From Flavobacterium salmonis (GTDB lineage Bacteria > Bacteroidota > Bacteroidia > Flavobacteriales > Flavobacteriaceae), in assembly GCF_903819435.1 (NCBI RefSeq), contig NZ_CAIJDP010000062.1, forward strand, positions 124,001-188,000: DNA of 64,000 bases, read 5' to 3'. This document shows positions 8,333-17,530 of the stretch, in pieces. Within the stretch, counting starts at the first letter, position 1; each line of letters starts with the position of its first letter. The translations under genes and the position numbers were made by a program. The notes under the pieces were generated by a model. It did not search any database and was not told the DNA's origin. It saw only the letters and a list, made by a program, of their open reading frames with translations.

Positions 8333-9367
8333 TTATTTCTTTTCGTTAAATAAATTCAACTCGTTTATCCAGTTTGTTTTTCTTTCCAGTAGAAAGATGT
8401 CAAGGAATAATAGTAAGAAGGCAAAACCTAAAAACCATTGAAATTGCGATTGAAAGTCTGCCATTTGTGTAGCTTCAAATTCTGTTTTCTGAATATTATT
8501 CAATGCATTTTTTACGTATTCGAGGACTTCTTTAGTACTTCCTCCGTAAACATATCCGCCTTTGGTAGCTTTTGCAATCGCTTTTAAACCTTCCTGATTT
8601 AGTTTTGTAATAACAACTTCTCCGTTTTGATCTCTTTGAAAGCTTTTTACAACTCCATTTTCTTTTAATGGAATAGTTCCCCCTTTTTCTGTTCCTACAC
8701 CAATTGTAATAATTTTCATTCCTAATTTGTTGGCTTCTTCCGCTGCTGCTGAAGCTCCTTCAGAATGATCTTCTCCGTCAGAAATCAAAATTAATAACTT
8801 GCTGGTTTTACTTTTTTCATCAAAATATTTTGAAGATAAAAGAATCGCTTCGTCTAATGAAGTTCCTTGAGATGATACCATATCAGGATTCATGCTTTGC
8901 AGGAACATTTTGGCTACACTATAATCTGTTGTAATGGGTAAAACCGGGAATGCACTTCCGGCGTAGGCCACAATTCCAATTCTGTCACTTCCTAAGTTAT
9001 TGATGATTTGCGAAACCAACTGCTTGCTTTTTTCTAAACGGCTTGGTGCCACATCCTCGGCAAGCATGCTTTTTGAAACGTCAACTGCAAAAACAATATC
9101 AATTCCTTCACGTTTTACAGTTTCCATTTTGGTTCCAATTTTTGGATTAACCAAACCAATAATCAAACAGACCAATGCCAAAAGAAACAATACTAATTTT
9201 AAAGCAGGTTTAAAAACAGAACGTTCGGGGCTTAGTTTTTTTACCATTTCCAAGTCACCAAATTCACGCTGTTTTTTTCTTTTCCAATACATATTGAAAA
9301 GAAAAACACATACCACAATCGGGATAAGAAACAATAGATATAAATATTTTTTTTCGTCTAATTCCAT
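8333..9367 (-). CDS. batB: BatB-like VWA domain membrane protein
   Basis: 344 residues. Membrane helices lie at about 8-27 and 55-74, a von Willebrand A domain at about 88-285, and a C-terminal helix at about 312-331. The MIDAS metal site is intact: D96, S98, S100 in FAVDVSKSM, with later TSLDEA and ISDGEDHSEG. It is paired with batA, from which a 150-bp repeat-bearing gap separates it. VWA domains of this family mediate metal-dependent protein contacts; the partner here is probably BatA or BatD. Confidence 0.9.
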   Translation of the reverse strand: MELDEKKYLYLLFLIPIVVCVFLFNMYWKRKKQREFGDLEMVKKLSPERSVFKPALKLVLFLLALVCLIIGLVNPKIGTKMETVKREGIDIVFAVDVSKSMLAEDVAPSRLEKSKQLVSQIINNLGSDRIGIVAYAGSAFPVLPITTDYSVAKMFLQSMNPDMVSSQGTSLDEAILLSSKYFDEKSKTSKLLILISDGEDHSEGASAAAEEANKLGMKIITIGVGTEKGGTIPLKENGVVKSFQRDQNGEVVITKLNQEGLKAIAKATKGGYVYGGSTKEVLEYVKNALNNIQKTEFEATQMADFQSQFQWFLGFAFLLLFLDIFLLERKTNWINELNLFNEKK

Positions 9368-9517
9368 AAATATTTTAAAATTCCAATCTCAATAATTGTT
9401 GAGATAAATTCCAAATTCCAAATTTTGCTTTCGTACTAAATTAATTCCCAAATTTTAAATTCATAATTCCAAGTTGGGAGTTGGAATTTAAAAATTGAAA
9501 TTTTTTGATTTGAAAAA
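9368..9517. repeat. A+T word repeats between batA and batB
   Basis: The 150-bp gap is built from copies of AAATTCCAA, ATTCCAAA and the reverse-complement word TTGGAATTT, able to fold into an imperfect hairpin. The same words occur at 3340-3475. No gene is seen. Confidence 0.5.
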
Positions 9518-10519
9518 TCAAATAAAGCTTCTGTAAACTGTATTTCTTAAACCAACCTCCAACAATAATAAAATCCCGGCGAGTAATACAAAAAACCTGT
9601 ATTTTTCATCATAATCGTAGAATTTTAATTCCTGTATTTCAGTAGTTTCTAATTTATTGATTGCATTGTATATCTCCGCCAATTTATCATTACTGGTCGC
9701 TCTAAAATAAGTACCGTCTGTTTTTCTGGCGATGCTTTTCAGTAATTGTTCGTCAATTTCTACTTTTTGCATTTTGAATAAAAAACCGCCATTTGGAGCA
9801 TATGCGTAAGGAAATTCAGCCATTCCGTTAGTTCCTATTCCAATGGTATATACTTTTATTCCGTATTGTTTTGCAATATCAGAAGCTGTTTCAGGCTCGA
9901 TGAATCCTGCATTATTTACACCATCGGTAAGCAGAATAATTACCCTGCTTTTTGCTTTACTGTCCTTAAGTCGGTTTACGGCAGTTGCAAGACCCATTCC
10001 AATTCCGGTACCGTCTTGTAATACATTATCGTATTTGATTTCTTTTATAGCTTCCAAAATAATGGCCTTATCACTCGTTACAGGCGTTTTAGTGTAGGCT
10101 TCAGAGGCATACAATACTAATCCGATTCTGTCATTTGGTCTTTCGTTAACGAAATCAGCCGCAACCCTTTTTAGAGCTTCCATACGGTTGGGCTTTAAAT
10201 CTTTGGCGAGCATACTTCCCGAAACGTCCATCGCCATTACAATGTCGATTCCTTTTGTTGTTTTAGTCTCATTACTGATGTCAACTGTTCTAGGCCTTGC
10301 CAAAGCAATAATCAAAGAACACAAAGCGATAATCCTGAAAATATATAAACAAGGTTTTAATTTTGTCAATAGAGATTCGCTATTTTTGAAACCCTGAGTT
10401 GAACTCATTTTTAAGGTAGCCGATTGCTGATTGCGTTTCCAGAAAAACCATCCTATTGCAATTGGGATTAGTAAAAAAAGCCAAAAAAAATCCGGATTTA
10501 AAAAAGTTATTTTTTCCAT
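9518..10519 (-). CDS. batA: BatA-like VWA domain membrane protein
   Basis: 333 residues with an N-terminal helix at about 10-27, a second at about 58-75, a VWA domain at about 90-285 and a C-terminal helix near 308-326. The MIDAS residues are D98, S100 and S102 (AMDVSGSM), then DGTGIGMGLA and LLTDGVNNAG. The ATG overlaps the stop of the upstream 544-residue gene (TAATG), so the two are translationally coupled. It is presumed to form a membrane complex with BatB, possibly remodelled by MoxR. Confidence 0.9.
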   Translation of the reverse strand: MEKITFLNPDFFWLFLLIPIAIGWFFWKRNQQSATLKMSSTQGFKNSESLLTKLKPCLYIFRIIALCSLIIALARPRTVDISNETKTTKGIDIVMAMDVSGSMLAKDLKPNRMEALKRVAADFVNERPNDRIGLVLYASEAYTKTPVTSDKAIILEAIKEIKYDNVLQDGTGIGMGLATAVNRLKDSKAKSRVIILLTDGVNNAGFIEPETASDIAKQYGIKVYTIGIGTNGMAEFPYAYAPNGGFLFKMQKVEIDEQLLKSIARKTDGTYFRATSNDKLAEIYNAINKLETTEIQELKFYDYDEKYRFFVLLAGILLLLEVGLRNTVYRSFI

Positions 10520-12153
10520 TAGTTGCTTGCTCTTTTAAGTTCTACCGAATTTAAAATTCTTTCCGAAATATCATTAGCATAGGTGTCTCCTTCTTCATGG
10601 AATATAGCTATTTGCTGTAATCCGCCCTCTTGTTTAAACATCAGGACTTCATAGTAAATTTTAGTGCTCGATTTCAAAGTGTCGTTAATAAGAGTAAAAG
10701 TTCCATAACCTTTTATACCAGTAATTCCTTCTTTGGTTTCAAAATCTTCCTGTTTCACAATCATATTTCTGGCTCCCTGAGTTTCGATAATTTTTAAATT
10801 ACCTTCAAGTGCTTTTGATAAATCAATTTCTGTCTGGGCTTTAAATTTTGCTGTAGAAACCGTAATGTAGAAGTTATCCGTTAAACTTCCATAACCAAAA
10901 AGCTGCATTTCTTTAATAAGAGCCATCGCTTCTTTTGGGAGTACTTTTTGAGTATCCAGTCGTTTTAAAACTTTTGGAGTTTCAACTAAAATGCCCGGAT
11001 TACCGTATTCGCTTTTTACCCATTCTCCTTCCAGTAATTCCTTAGTTGGATGGCCAATTAAGTTGTCTTTTACAAACTTGAATCCTTTTGTAACCACAAA
11101 ATAAGTAGTAGTAGCAGTTATTAAAAATACTACTGTACCCACTGCAATTGCAATACGTTTGTTTTTTTGTTTCTTTAACTGAAGCTTAATTTGTTTCTGT
11201 TTTTGTGCTTCATTTAATAACTGATCTGCTTCCTCAACAGGAACTTCGGTTGGGATGGCATTATCTAGCGTTAAAATTGCTTTCTGAATTTTATTTCTGT
11301 CTTCTGTAATTTCAAACTCTAATGGTTTTGATTTTGCAAATTTCACTAAATCCGCCTGTCTTAAAACTCGTTCCAGATTTTCGACAGTTTCAGTAGTCAG
11401 GCTCATTTTCTTTTTGGCAGAAGCCGTTTTAAGTCCCTGAATCAATTCAGAAGTTGTGCTTTCCATAGCTGGAATCTGAATTGCTTCTTCAATATAATTT
11501 CGCGCAATATCAGTCAGTTCGCTATAATATTCTTTTACTTCACCTTTTTGCCAAAGTTCTTTTTTCTCTAATACGTTTAACAGGCTGGTTGCTTTTTCGA
11601 TTGGTGTTTTATAGACTTCCTCTTCAATTTTTTTCTTTTGGTGTTTTTTCATGTACCAATAAACAAAAACACCAATTGCGATAATTAGAATTACAATCAA
11701 AAGATAAATCCACCAGTCTCCAATGCCATTTTCAACAGTTGAAATATCTTTAATGTCATACATTTTTTGCTGCAAAGTATCCACTTTCACACTGGCTACT
11801 TCAACAGTAACAGGATCGCTCAAATGTGGCTTTTTGTCAATCAGAATTTTAACCGGAGGAATAATATATCTTCCGGAATCAAATTGCGTTAAACCATATT
11901 TTTTAATAAGTTCATAAGTACCGTCTTTTTTAACGGTGTCAATCGGGTACGATTGAATAACTTCTAACGGACCAATGTTTTTTAGAGCAGGAAATACAAC
12001 TTTAGATTTTGAACTCACCACCGTTTTAAGCATTAACTTAAACTCGGCACCAATTTTATTTTTTGTGTTATCAATACTGGTTTCTACTTGTTTTTGTTGT
12101 GCAAAAACAGCTGAAGTAAGTAAAAATAGAAATATGTAAAATTTTAATTTCAT
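10519..12153 (-). CDS. BatD-like membrane protein of the moxR/bat operon, function unknown
   Basis: 544 residues. A signal peptide (1-18) precedes a short beta-rich extracytoplasmic domain (about 25-125) resembling the start of BatD. A membrane helix at 147-168 is followed by a cytoplasmic helical region (EEVYKTPIEKATSLLNVLEKK, then YYSELTDIARNYIEEA), similar to the helical part of DUF4381/BatD-type proteins. A second helix lies at about 334-353, with a 190-residue C-terminal domain I do not recognise. It is between the DUF58 gene and batA and coupled to batA. The second membrane helix and C-terminal domain distinguish it from batD of this operon. Confidence 0.75.
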   Translation of the reverse strand: MKLKFYIFLFLLTSAVFAQQKQVETSIDNTKNKIGAEFKLMLKTVVSSKSKVVFPALKNIGPLEVIQSYPIDTVKKDGTYELIKKYGLTQFDSGRYIIPPVKILIDKKPHLSDPVTVEVASVKVDTLQQKMYDIKDISTVENGIGDWWIYLLIVILIIAIGVFVYWYMKKHQKKKIEEEVYKTPIEKATSLLNVLEKKELWQKGEVKEYYSELTDIARNYIEEAIQIPAMESTTSELIQGLKTASAKKKMSLTTETVENLERVLRQADLVKFAKSKPLEFEITEDRNKIQKAILTLDNAIPTEVPVEEADQLLNEAQKQKQIKLQLKKQKNKRIAIAVGTVVFLITATTTYFVVTKGFKFVKDNLIGHPTKELLEGEWVKSEYGNPGILVETPKVLKRLDTQKVLPKEAMALIKEMQLFGYGSLTDNFYITVSTAKFKAQTEIDLSKALEGNLKIIETQGARNMIVKQEDFETKEGITGIKGYGTFTLINDTLKSSTKIYYEVLMFKQEGGLQQIAIFHEEGDTYANDISERILNSVELKRASN

Positions 12154-12283
12154 TTGATTTTTTGATTTCAGATTTTAGTCTAAAATGAATGCTTAAAACA
12201 GATTCAGCTTAAGCGATTTTATTTATAATTATTCTTCAAATTAATCTAATATTCTAACAATCTAAGATGTCTGATAATCTAAA

Positions 12284-13147
12284 TTATCTCGATTTAAAAT
12301 ACCCCAATAATTTAGTTACGTAATTTTCGTCGACTCTTGTGTTTACGACACCGGCACCCGATTTACTAAAAATTTCCTTGAAATAATTAACTCTTTCCTG
12401 ATAATGTTTTTCGTAATTCATTCGGACTTTTTTAGAGCCTGTGTCTACGAGCTGAATTTTTCCGGTTTCGGCATCGAGCATCGTTACCATTCCTAAATTT
12501 GGGATTTTTTCTTCACGGATATCGTAGACACGAACGCCTGTAATATCATGTTTTTTAGAAGCAATTTTTAAAGTATGCTCATAATTTTCAGACATGAAAT
12601 CTGAAATCATAAAAACAATTGCTTTCTTTTTTTGAGTCCCTGATAAAAATTTTAAAGCTTCGGCAATGTCGGTTTTCTGGCTTTTTGGTTCAAATTCGAT
12701 TAACTCACGAATGATTCTCAAAACATGCGAACGACCTTTTTTGGGCGGAATATACAATTCGACATTATCCGAAAACAATATTAAACCAATCTTGTCGTTA
12801 TTTTGTGTAGCCGAAAAAGCCATCGTTGCAGCAATTTCGGTTACGATGTCTTTTTTAAACTGACTTTTTGAGCCAAAACCTTCAGAACCCGAAATATCGA
12901 CCATTAAAACCATGGTGAGTTCGCGTTCTTCTTCAAAAACTTTTACGTGGGCTTCATTATAGCGTGCGGTTACATTCCAGTCGATGTTACGAATATCATC
13001 GCCATACTGGTACTGTCGTACCTCGCTAAAAGTCATCCCGCGCCCTTTAAATGAAGAATGGTATTCTCCCGAAAAGATATGATTGCTCAGTCTTTTGGTT
13101 TTGATTTCTATTTTCCGTACTTTTTTTAAAAGCTCTTTTGTATCCAT
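12284..13147 (-). CDS. DUF58 domain protein (VWA-like)
   Basis: 287 residues, cytoplasmic, no membrane segment. The DUF58 hallmark DDIRNIDWNVTAR is at residues 50-62, followed by a VWA-like fold with D84, S86, S88 (MVDISGSEG) and MISDFMS. It is the usual partner of MoxR AAA ATPases, and lies directly downstream of moxR. Its role is probably to link the ATPase to the VWA membrane proteins; inferred from conserved gene order. Confidence 0.9.
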   Translation of the reverse strand: MDTKELLKKVRKIEIKTKRLSNHIFSGEYHSSFKGRGMTFSEVRQYQYGDDIRNIDWNVTARYNEAHVKVFEEERELTMVLMVDISGSEGFGSKSQFKKDIVTEIAATMAFSATQNNDKIGLILFSDNVELYIPPKKGRSHVLRIIRELIEFEPKSQKTDIAEALKFLSGTQKKKAIVFMISDFMSENYEHTLKIASKKHDITGVRVYDIREEKIPNLGMVTMLDAETGKIQLVDTGSKKVRMNYEKHYQERVNYFKEIFSKSGAGVVNTRVDENYVTKLLGYFKSR

Positions 13148-13175
13148 TTTTTATTTGGTTTATGGTTATTGGTTG

Positions 13176-13205
13176 TTGGTTGATGGGGTATGTGCCATCA
13201 ACCAA
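13176..13205. repeat. Perfect 11-bp hairpin between moxR and the DUF58 gene
   Basis: TTGGTTGATGG (13176-13186) pairs with CCATCAACCAA (13195-13205) across an 8-nt loop. Additional TTGGTTG and ATCAACC words on both sides make a longer imperfect structure. It lies inside the 80-bp gap of the operon without a U tract, so it is a possible processing or stability element. Confidence 0.5.
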
Positions 13206-13227
13206 AAAACTATCAACCATCAACTTT

Positions 13228-14232
13228 TTAAGGTACTTCAATCTCGTTTACGATTTTGTTGATAATGTCTACAGAAGTAATGTTTTCAGCTTCAGCTTCA
13301 TATGTTATTCCAACTCTGTGACGCAATACATCATGTACAACAGCACGAACATCTTCCGGGATTACATATCCACGGCGTTTGATGAATGCATAACATTTTG
13401 CCGCATTGGCTAAATTGATACTTCCACGTGGTGATGCTCCAAAACTGATAAGAGGTTTTAAGTCGGCTAGTTTGTACTTCTCCGGATAACGGGTAGCAAA
13501 GATGATATCTAAGATATATTTTTCGATTTTTTCGTCCATGTAAACTTCGCGAACCGCTTCCTGTGCGCGCAGAATTTGTTCTACAGAAACTACAGGGTTT
13601 ACTTTTTCGTAAGATCCTTTTAGGTTTTGGCGAATTACAAAACGTTCTTCGTCAATTTTTGGATAATCAATTACGGTTTTGAGCATGAAACGGTCAACCT
13701 GCGCTTCAGGAAGCTGGTATGTTCCTTCCTGTTCAACAGGATTTTGAGTTGCCAATACTAAAAACGGACGATCAAGTTTGAAAGTTGTATCGCCAATTGT
13801 AACTTGTTTTTCCTGCATTGCCTCAAGTAAAGCTGACTGCACTTTTGCAGGAGCACGATTTATCTCATCAGCAAGTACAAAGTTGGCAAAAATTGGTCCT
13901 TTTTTAATAGAGAATTCGTTTGCTTTGATGTTGTAAATCATCGTTCCGATAACATCGGCAGGTAATAAATCCGGCGTAAACTGGATACGGCTGAAAGAAC
14001 CTTGTACTGCCTGAGACAATGTATTTATCGCTAAAGTTTTGGCCAGACCCGGAACACCTTCGAGTAAAATATGCCCTTGTCCCAAAAGACCAATTAATAA
14101 ACGTTCGACCATGTGTTTCTGGCCCACAATAACTTTGTTCATTTCCATTGTAAGAAGGTCTATAAAAGCACTTTCTCTCTCAATTTTTTCATTTATCGCT
14201 CTAATGTCTAAAGTCGTTGTATTTTCTTCCAT
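13228..14232 (-). CDS. moxR: MoxR family AAA+ ATPase
   Basis: 334 residues. Walker A GVPGLAKT at 59-66 (the Ala before Lys is normal for MoxR), Walker B FVLADEIN at 117-124 with D122 and E123, sensor 1 LVLATQNPVEQEG, and a C-terminal lid ending near HRVGITYEAEAE. MoxR ATPases act as chaperone-like remodelers together with VWA proteins, which matches the DUF58, BatA and BatB genes downstream. First gene of the operon; no clear TAnnTTTG box was seen upstream. Confidence 0.93.
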   Translation of the reverse strand: MEENTTTLDIRAINEKIERESAFIDLLTMEMNKVIVGQKHMVERLLIGLLGQGHILLEGVPGLAKTLAINTLSQAVQGSFSRIQFTPDLLPADVIGTMIYNIKANEFSIKKGPIFANFVLADEINRAPAKVQSALLEAMQEKQVTIGDTTFKLDRPFLVLATQNPVEQEGTYQLPEAQVDRFMLKTVIDYPKIDEERFVIRQNLKGSYEKVNPVVSVEQILRAQEAVREVYMDEKIEKYILDIIFATRYPEKYKLADLKPLISFGASPRGSINLANAAKCYAFIKRRGYVIPEDVRAVVHDVLRHRVGITYEAEAENITSVDIINKIVNEIEVP

Positions 14233-14456
14233 ATAAATATTTTTAAAAACCTTTTAAAACTCCTGATTTTTATACCTGATTTTTGAGAGTGCAAATTGAA
14301 TATTTTTTGAGAAGTAGGATGTTAAAAAATGGTTAAAACTTCGACCAAGGACCTAATTTTAAGGACGAATTGTGAATCTATTTTTATATTTTTAAGAACT
14401 TTGATGATTATGCTATAAATAAGCATCATTATTACTAAAAATAATACAGCAAAACA

Positions 14457-15329
14457 ATGAGCAAAACTTTATTATCGCCTGTAATTTCGGGTATTAGGAA
14501 TTGGGGCGTTTGGGACAAAAATCTTACTTCAAAAGAAATGGAAAGTATGATACAGCTCTGTATCGAAAACAAAATTACAACATTTGACCACTCTGATATT
14601 TACGGAGATTACACCACCGAGGCAGAATTTGGAAAGGCTTTTAAAGACAGTAAAATTTCCCGCGAAAAATTGCAATTAATTACCAAATGCGGTATCCAGA
14701 TGGTGACTGAAGACCGTCACAATAAAATAAGACATTATGAACATTCGAAAGAATACATTATCTGGTCTGCAGAAGAATCACTGAAGAAATTAAAAACAGA
14801 TTATATTGATGTTTTTTTACTGCAAAGACCAAGTCCGTTAATGCAGGCTGAAGAAATTGCCGAAGCGGTTGAAAAATTAAAATCAGAAGGAAAGATTATT
14901 GATTTTGGAGTTGGAAATTTCAGCAATTCGCAAGTTGAATTAATTCGTCAGAAAACAGAAGTTAGTTATCATTCAGTTCAATTCTCGGCTACAAATTTTG
15001 AACCGATGACAGATGGGACTTTTGATTATGCACAAATTCATGGAATCAGTCCATTGGCATGGAATCCTCTTGGAACCGTTTTTAGGGAGGATACCAAACA
15101 AACACGCCGTTTGAAAAAATTACTTTCGACATTAGTAGAAAAATATCATTTAGGCTCTGATACACTTTTACTGGCATGGATTTTAAAACACCCGGCTAAA
15201 GTAATTCCGGTTGCAGGAACTGTAAATGTTGCCAGAATTCAATCCTTGATGAAGGCAGTTGAACTTGAAATGGATAAAGAAGATTGGTTTGCAATCTGGA
15301 CAGAAAGCAGGGGAGAAGAGTTGCTTTAA
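14457..15329 (+). CDS. Aldo/keto reductase, YdhF-like
   Basis: 290 residues, TIM-barrel aldo/keto reductase. D44 and Y49 (FDHSDIYG) and K77 (LITKCGI) are three of the catalytic tetrad. The fourth position, normally His in a LLHRPDP context, is Gln123 here (FLLQRPSP). The NADPH site shows SPLAWNPLG and the C-terminal VIPVAGT. Substrate unknown. Encoded divergently from moxR and upstream of a short-chain dehydrogenase, with a 128-bp gap. Confidence 0.88.
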   Translation: MSKTLLSPVISGIRNWGVWDKNLTSKEMESMIQLCIENKITTFDHSDIYGDYTTEAEFGKAFKDSKISREKLQLITKCGIQMVTEDRHNKIRHYEHSKEYIIWSAEESLKKLKTDYIDVFLLQRPSPLMQAEEIAEAVEKLKSEGKIIDFGVGNFSNSQVELIRQKTEVSYHSVQFSATNFEPMTDGTFDYAQIHGISPLAWNPLGTVFREDTKQTRRLKKLLSTLVEKYHLGSDTLLLAWILKHPAKVIPVAGTVNVARIQSLMKAVELEMDKEDWFAIWTESRGEELL

Positions 15330-15457
15330 AACAAATAGTTTACAAGCATAAAAAATTTTAAAATTCGCTTTAAGCGAAAAAACATTTGCCACAGATTAAA
15401 ATTGGATTTTTCAATCTAGTAAGGTTTTTTAATTTGTGGCAAAATATAAGAGTCAAA

Positions 15458-16210
15458 ATGAAAAAAACAGTTCTAATTACCGGAGCGACCAGTGGGATTG
15501 GTAAAGCAACCGCTAAAATATTTGCGCGCAATCATTATAAAATTATCGTTTGCGGAAGACGAAAAGATCGTCTGACTGAACTTGAAGAAGAACTTTCAGA
15601 ATATACAGAAGTACATTCTTTGTCTTTTGATGTCAGGGATAAAAATGCTGTTTTTGAAAGCATAAATTCATTGCCGGAATATTTTTCTGCAATTGACGTT
15701 TTAATTAATAATGCAGGAAATGCACATGGATTAGATCCAATTCAGAATGGTGATATTGACGATTGGGATGCTATGATTGATATTAATGTGAAAGGGCTTT
15801 TGTATGTTTCGAAAGCTATTATTCCGCAAATGGTTGAAAGAGAATCAGGACACATCATCAACATCGGTTCAACAGCTGGAAAAGAGGTTTACGCCAACGG
15901 AAATGTATATTGTGGATCAAAACATGCGGTAGATGCTATTACGCAGGGAATGCGAATCGATTTGAACCCATACAAAATTAAAGTAAGCGGAATTCATCCT
16001 GGTTTGGTTGAAACAGAATTTAGCGAAGTGCGATTTAAAGGCGATACAGAAAGAGCTTCAAATGTATACAAAGGTTTCGATCCTTTAAAAGCAGAAGACA
16101 TTGCTGATATTATTCATTTTGTGGTTTCACGACCGTACCATGTTAATATTGCCGATTTAATTGTCATGTCTACTGCGCAGGCATCATCGACGATTGTTAA
16201 AAAGGATTAA
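15458..16210 (+). CDS. Short-chain dehydrogenase/reductase, YdfG-like
   Basis: 250 residues from ATG 15458; a longer frame from a TTG at 15386 adds an unconserved leader and was not used. Classical SDR: TGATSGIG at 8-15 binds NADP(H), NNAG follows strand 4, and the catalytic residues are S138, Y151 and K155 (YCGSK). The PGLVETEF segment is typical of the YdfG group, which oxidises L-allo-threonine and serine or reduces 3-hydroxy acid precursors. Exact substrate unknown. Confidence 0.88.
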   Translation: MKKTVLITGATSGIGKATAKIFARNHYKIIVCGRRKDRLTELEEELSEYTEVHSLSFDVRDKNAVFESINSLPEYFSAIDVLINNAGNAHGLDPIQNGDIDDWDAMIDINVKGLLYVSKAIIPQMVERESGHIINIGSTAGKEVYANGNVYCGSKHAVDAITQGMRIDLNPYKIKVSGIHPGLVETEFSEVRFKGDTERASNVYKGFDPLKAEDIADIIHFVVSRPYHVNIADLIVMSTAQASSTIVKKD

Positions 16211-16339
16211 TTAGATTTTAGAATGATTTAGACTTCTTAGATTTAGCTGTTTAAATAATCTGAAAGTTTTAAGTACAAGATATTAAAAGTCCAATCTAAA
16301 AAATCTAAAATTCTAAGTCAGTCTAACATCTAAAAAATA
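16211..16339. repeat. Intergenic word repeats (TTAGATTT / AATCTAAA)
   Basis: The first half repeats TTAGATTT and GATTTAGA words, and the second half their reverse complements AATCTAAA and ATTCTAAG, so the transcript could fold back over most of the gap. Similar constructions with other words occur elsewhere in the window. Confidence 0.45.
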
Positions 16340-17479
16340 ATGATCAATAAACGCCTTTTAATAAAAAATCTGCTTGCTCACAATGATGAGAGCAGTTTTT
16401 ATGATAAAAAAAGACAGCTGAATTTGCATTCACGTGAAGGAAAAGGAAAGTTCCTGAAACATATTTGTGCATTGTCAAATTCAAACCCAACCAATAATTC
16501 GTATATCGTTGTTGGTGTTGAAGATCATGATAACGAAATCGTGGGTGATGATTTTTTTGATGACAGCCGGATTCAGAATCTTGTTAATGCGTTTTTAGAA
16601 AACCCGCCTAAAATTCAGTACGAAAATGTGCCTTTTCCAAATCTTCCAAAAGACAAGGTAATAGGATTGGTTACCATTAAGCCTAAAAGCCAGATTTCGT
16701 TTTTCAAAAAGGGAATCCATACCATTGCGGCGAATAGTATTTTTGTCAGGCGCGGAAGTAATTCGGTCCCTGTAGAAGGCGAAGTCGAAAAAAATTATCA
16801 GAATACCGAAACTGTTATCGGAATCGAAAACAGTTCCCGAAACAGTATTCAGTATACACTTGACGGCGTATTCGATTTTATGAATTTCAGGCATAAAGAC
16901 ATGATGCCAAAATATCGTGTTTTTAAAGAATTGTTTGTGATTTGCTGGGCTGGAGTACCTAAAAAGTCAAGAGATAAAACCTTTCTTTCACGTGTTGATA
17001 TTGAATTGATAAATGAACAGATCAAGCTTTTTTATTCGGCTCAGGACGTTGTTACGATTGTTTTTGATGATGATACTTTTACCATAACCGAATATGTTCC
17101 TCTTGGATTAAATGATAAAACAAGCTATTATCCGTTAGAAAAACAGACTATACATTTTTTTGATAACGGTTATTATAAAATTGACCGTCAAATGTTGTTT
17201 CAGCCTCCTGAATTCAATAAGAGAATGCTGTTTCATATTTATAATTCGAATATCGCATTGCTTCAAAAACTGCAGAAAGGTTTTGCTTTATCTGAACGTG
17301 AATTAAAAGATTTAGAAAACCTGCCCTCTACTTTTATGATTTGTTATTTGAATGGTTTTGATGAAGCCAAACAAAAACTGATCGATGCTAAATTACTTTT
17401 AAAGCCTTTTGGACAGATATATTTATCTTTTAAGGAAGCATTACGGGTTTTACGTAAAATGAAATATGATATTCAATGA
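16340..17479 (+). CDS. AlbA_2-type (divergent AAA-4, Schlafen-like) putative DNA-binding protein
   Basis: 379 residues. The N-terminal 150 residues fit the AlbA_2 domain: a core beginning with the ExxxEFK-like position (here SSFYDKKRQLNL), then the HICALSNSNPTNNSYIVVGVEDHD segment, KVIGLVTIKPK and SIFVRRGSNSVP. Such domains bind nucleic acid and often sit in regulators. The C-terminal 220 residues have no motif I recognise. It is a stand-alone gene with a REP-like hairpin just downstream. No defence partner is adjacent. Confidence 0.65.
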   Translation: MINKRLLIKNLLAHNDESSFYDKKRQLNLHSREGKGKFLKHICALSNSNPTNNSYIVVGVEDHDNEIVGDDFFDDSRIQNLVNAFLENPPKIQYENVPFPNLPKDKVIGLVTIKPKSQISFFKKGIHTIAANSIFVRRGSNSVPVEGEVEKNYQNTETVIGIENSSRNSIQYTLDGVFDFMNFRHKDMMPKYRVFKELFVICWAGVPKKSRDKTFLSRVDIELINEQIKLFYSAQDVVTIVFDDDTFTITEYVPLGLNDKTSYYPLEKQTIHFFDNGYYKIDRQMLFQPPEFNKRMLFHIYNSNIALLQKLQKGFALSERELKDLENLPSTFMICYLNGFDEAKQKLIDAKLLLKPFGQIYLSFKEALRVLRKMKYDIQ

Positions 17480-17489
17480 TTTTCTGTAG

Positions 17490-17509
17490 AGATACACAGC
17501 AGTGTATCT
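17490..17509. repeat. REP-like palindrome
   Basis: AGATACAC (17490-17497) and GTGTATCT (17502-17509) form a perfect 8-bp stem around AGCA. Lacking a U tract, it does not look like an intrinsic terminator. It resembles short mobile REP-type palindromes found between genes in flavobacteria. Confidence 0.5.
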
Positions 17510-17530
17510 AAATTAATTTATATTTAAGAA

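Noticed and set aside
16340..17479. Defence system around the AlbA_2/Schlafen-like protein
   Set aside because: Neighbours are a dehydrogenase and a lipoprotein gene; no nuclease, restriction or toxin partner is present.
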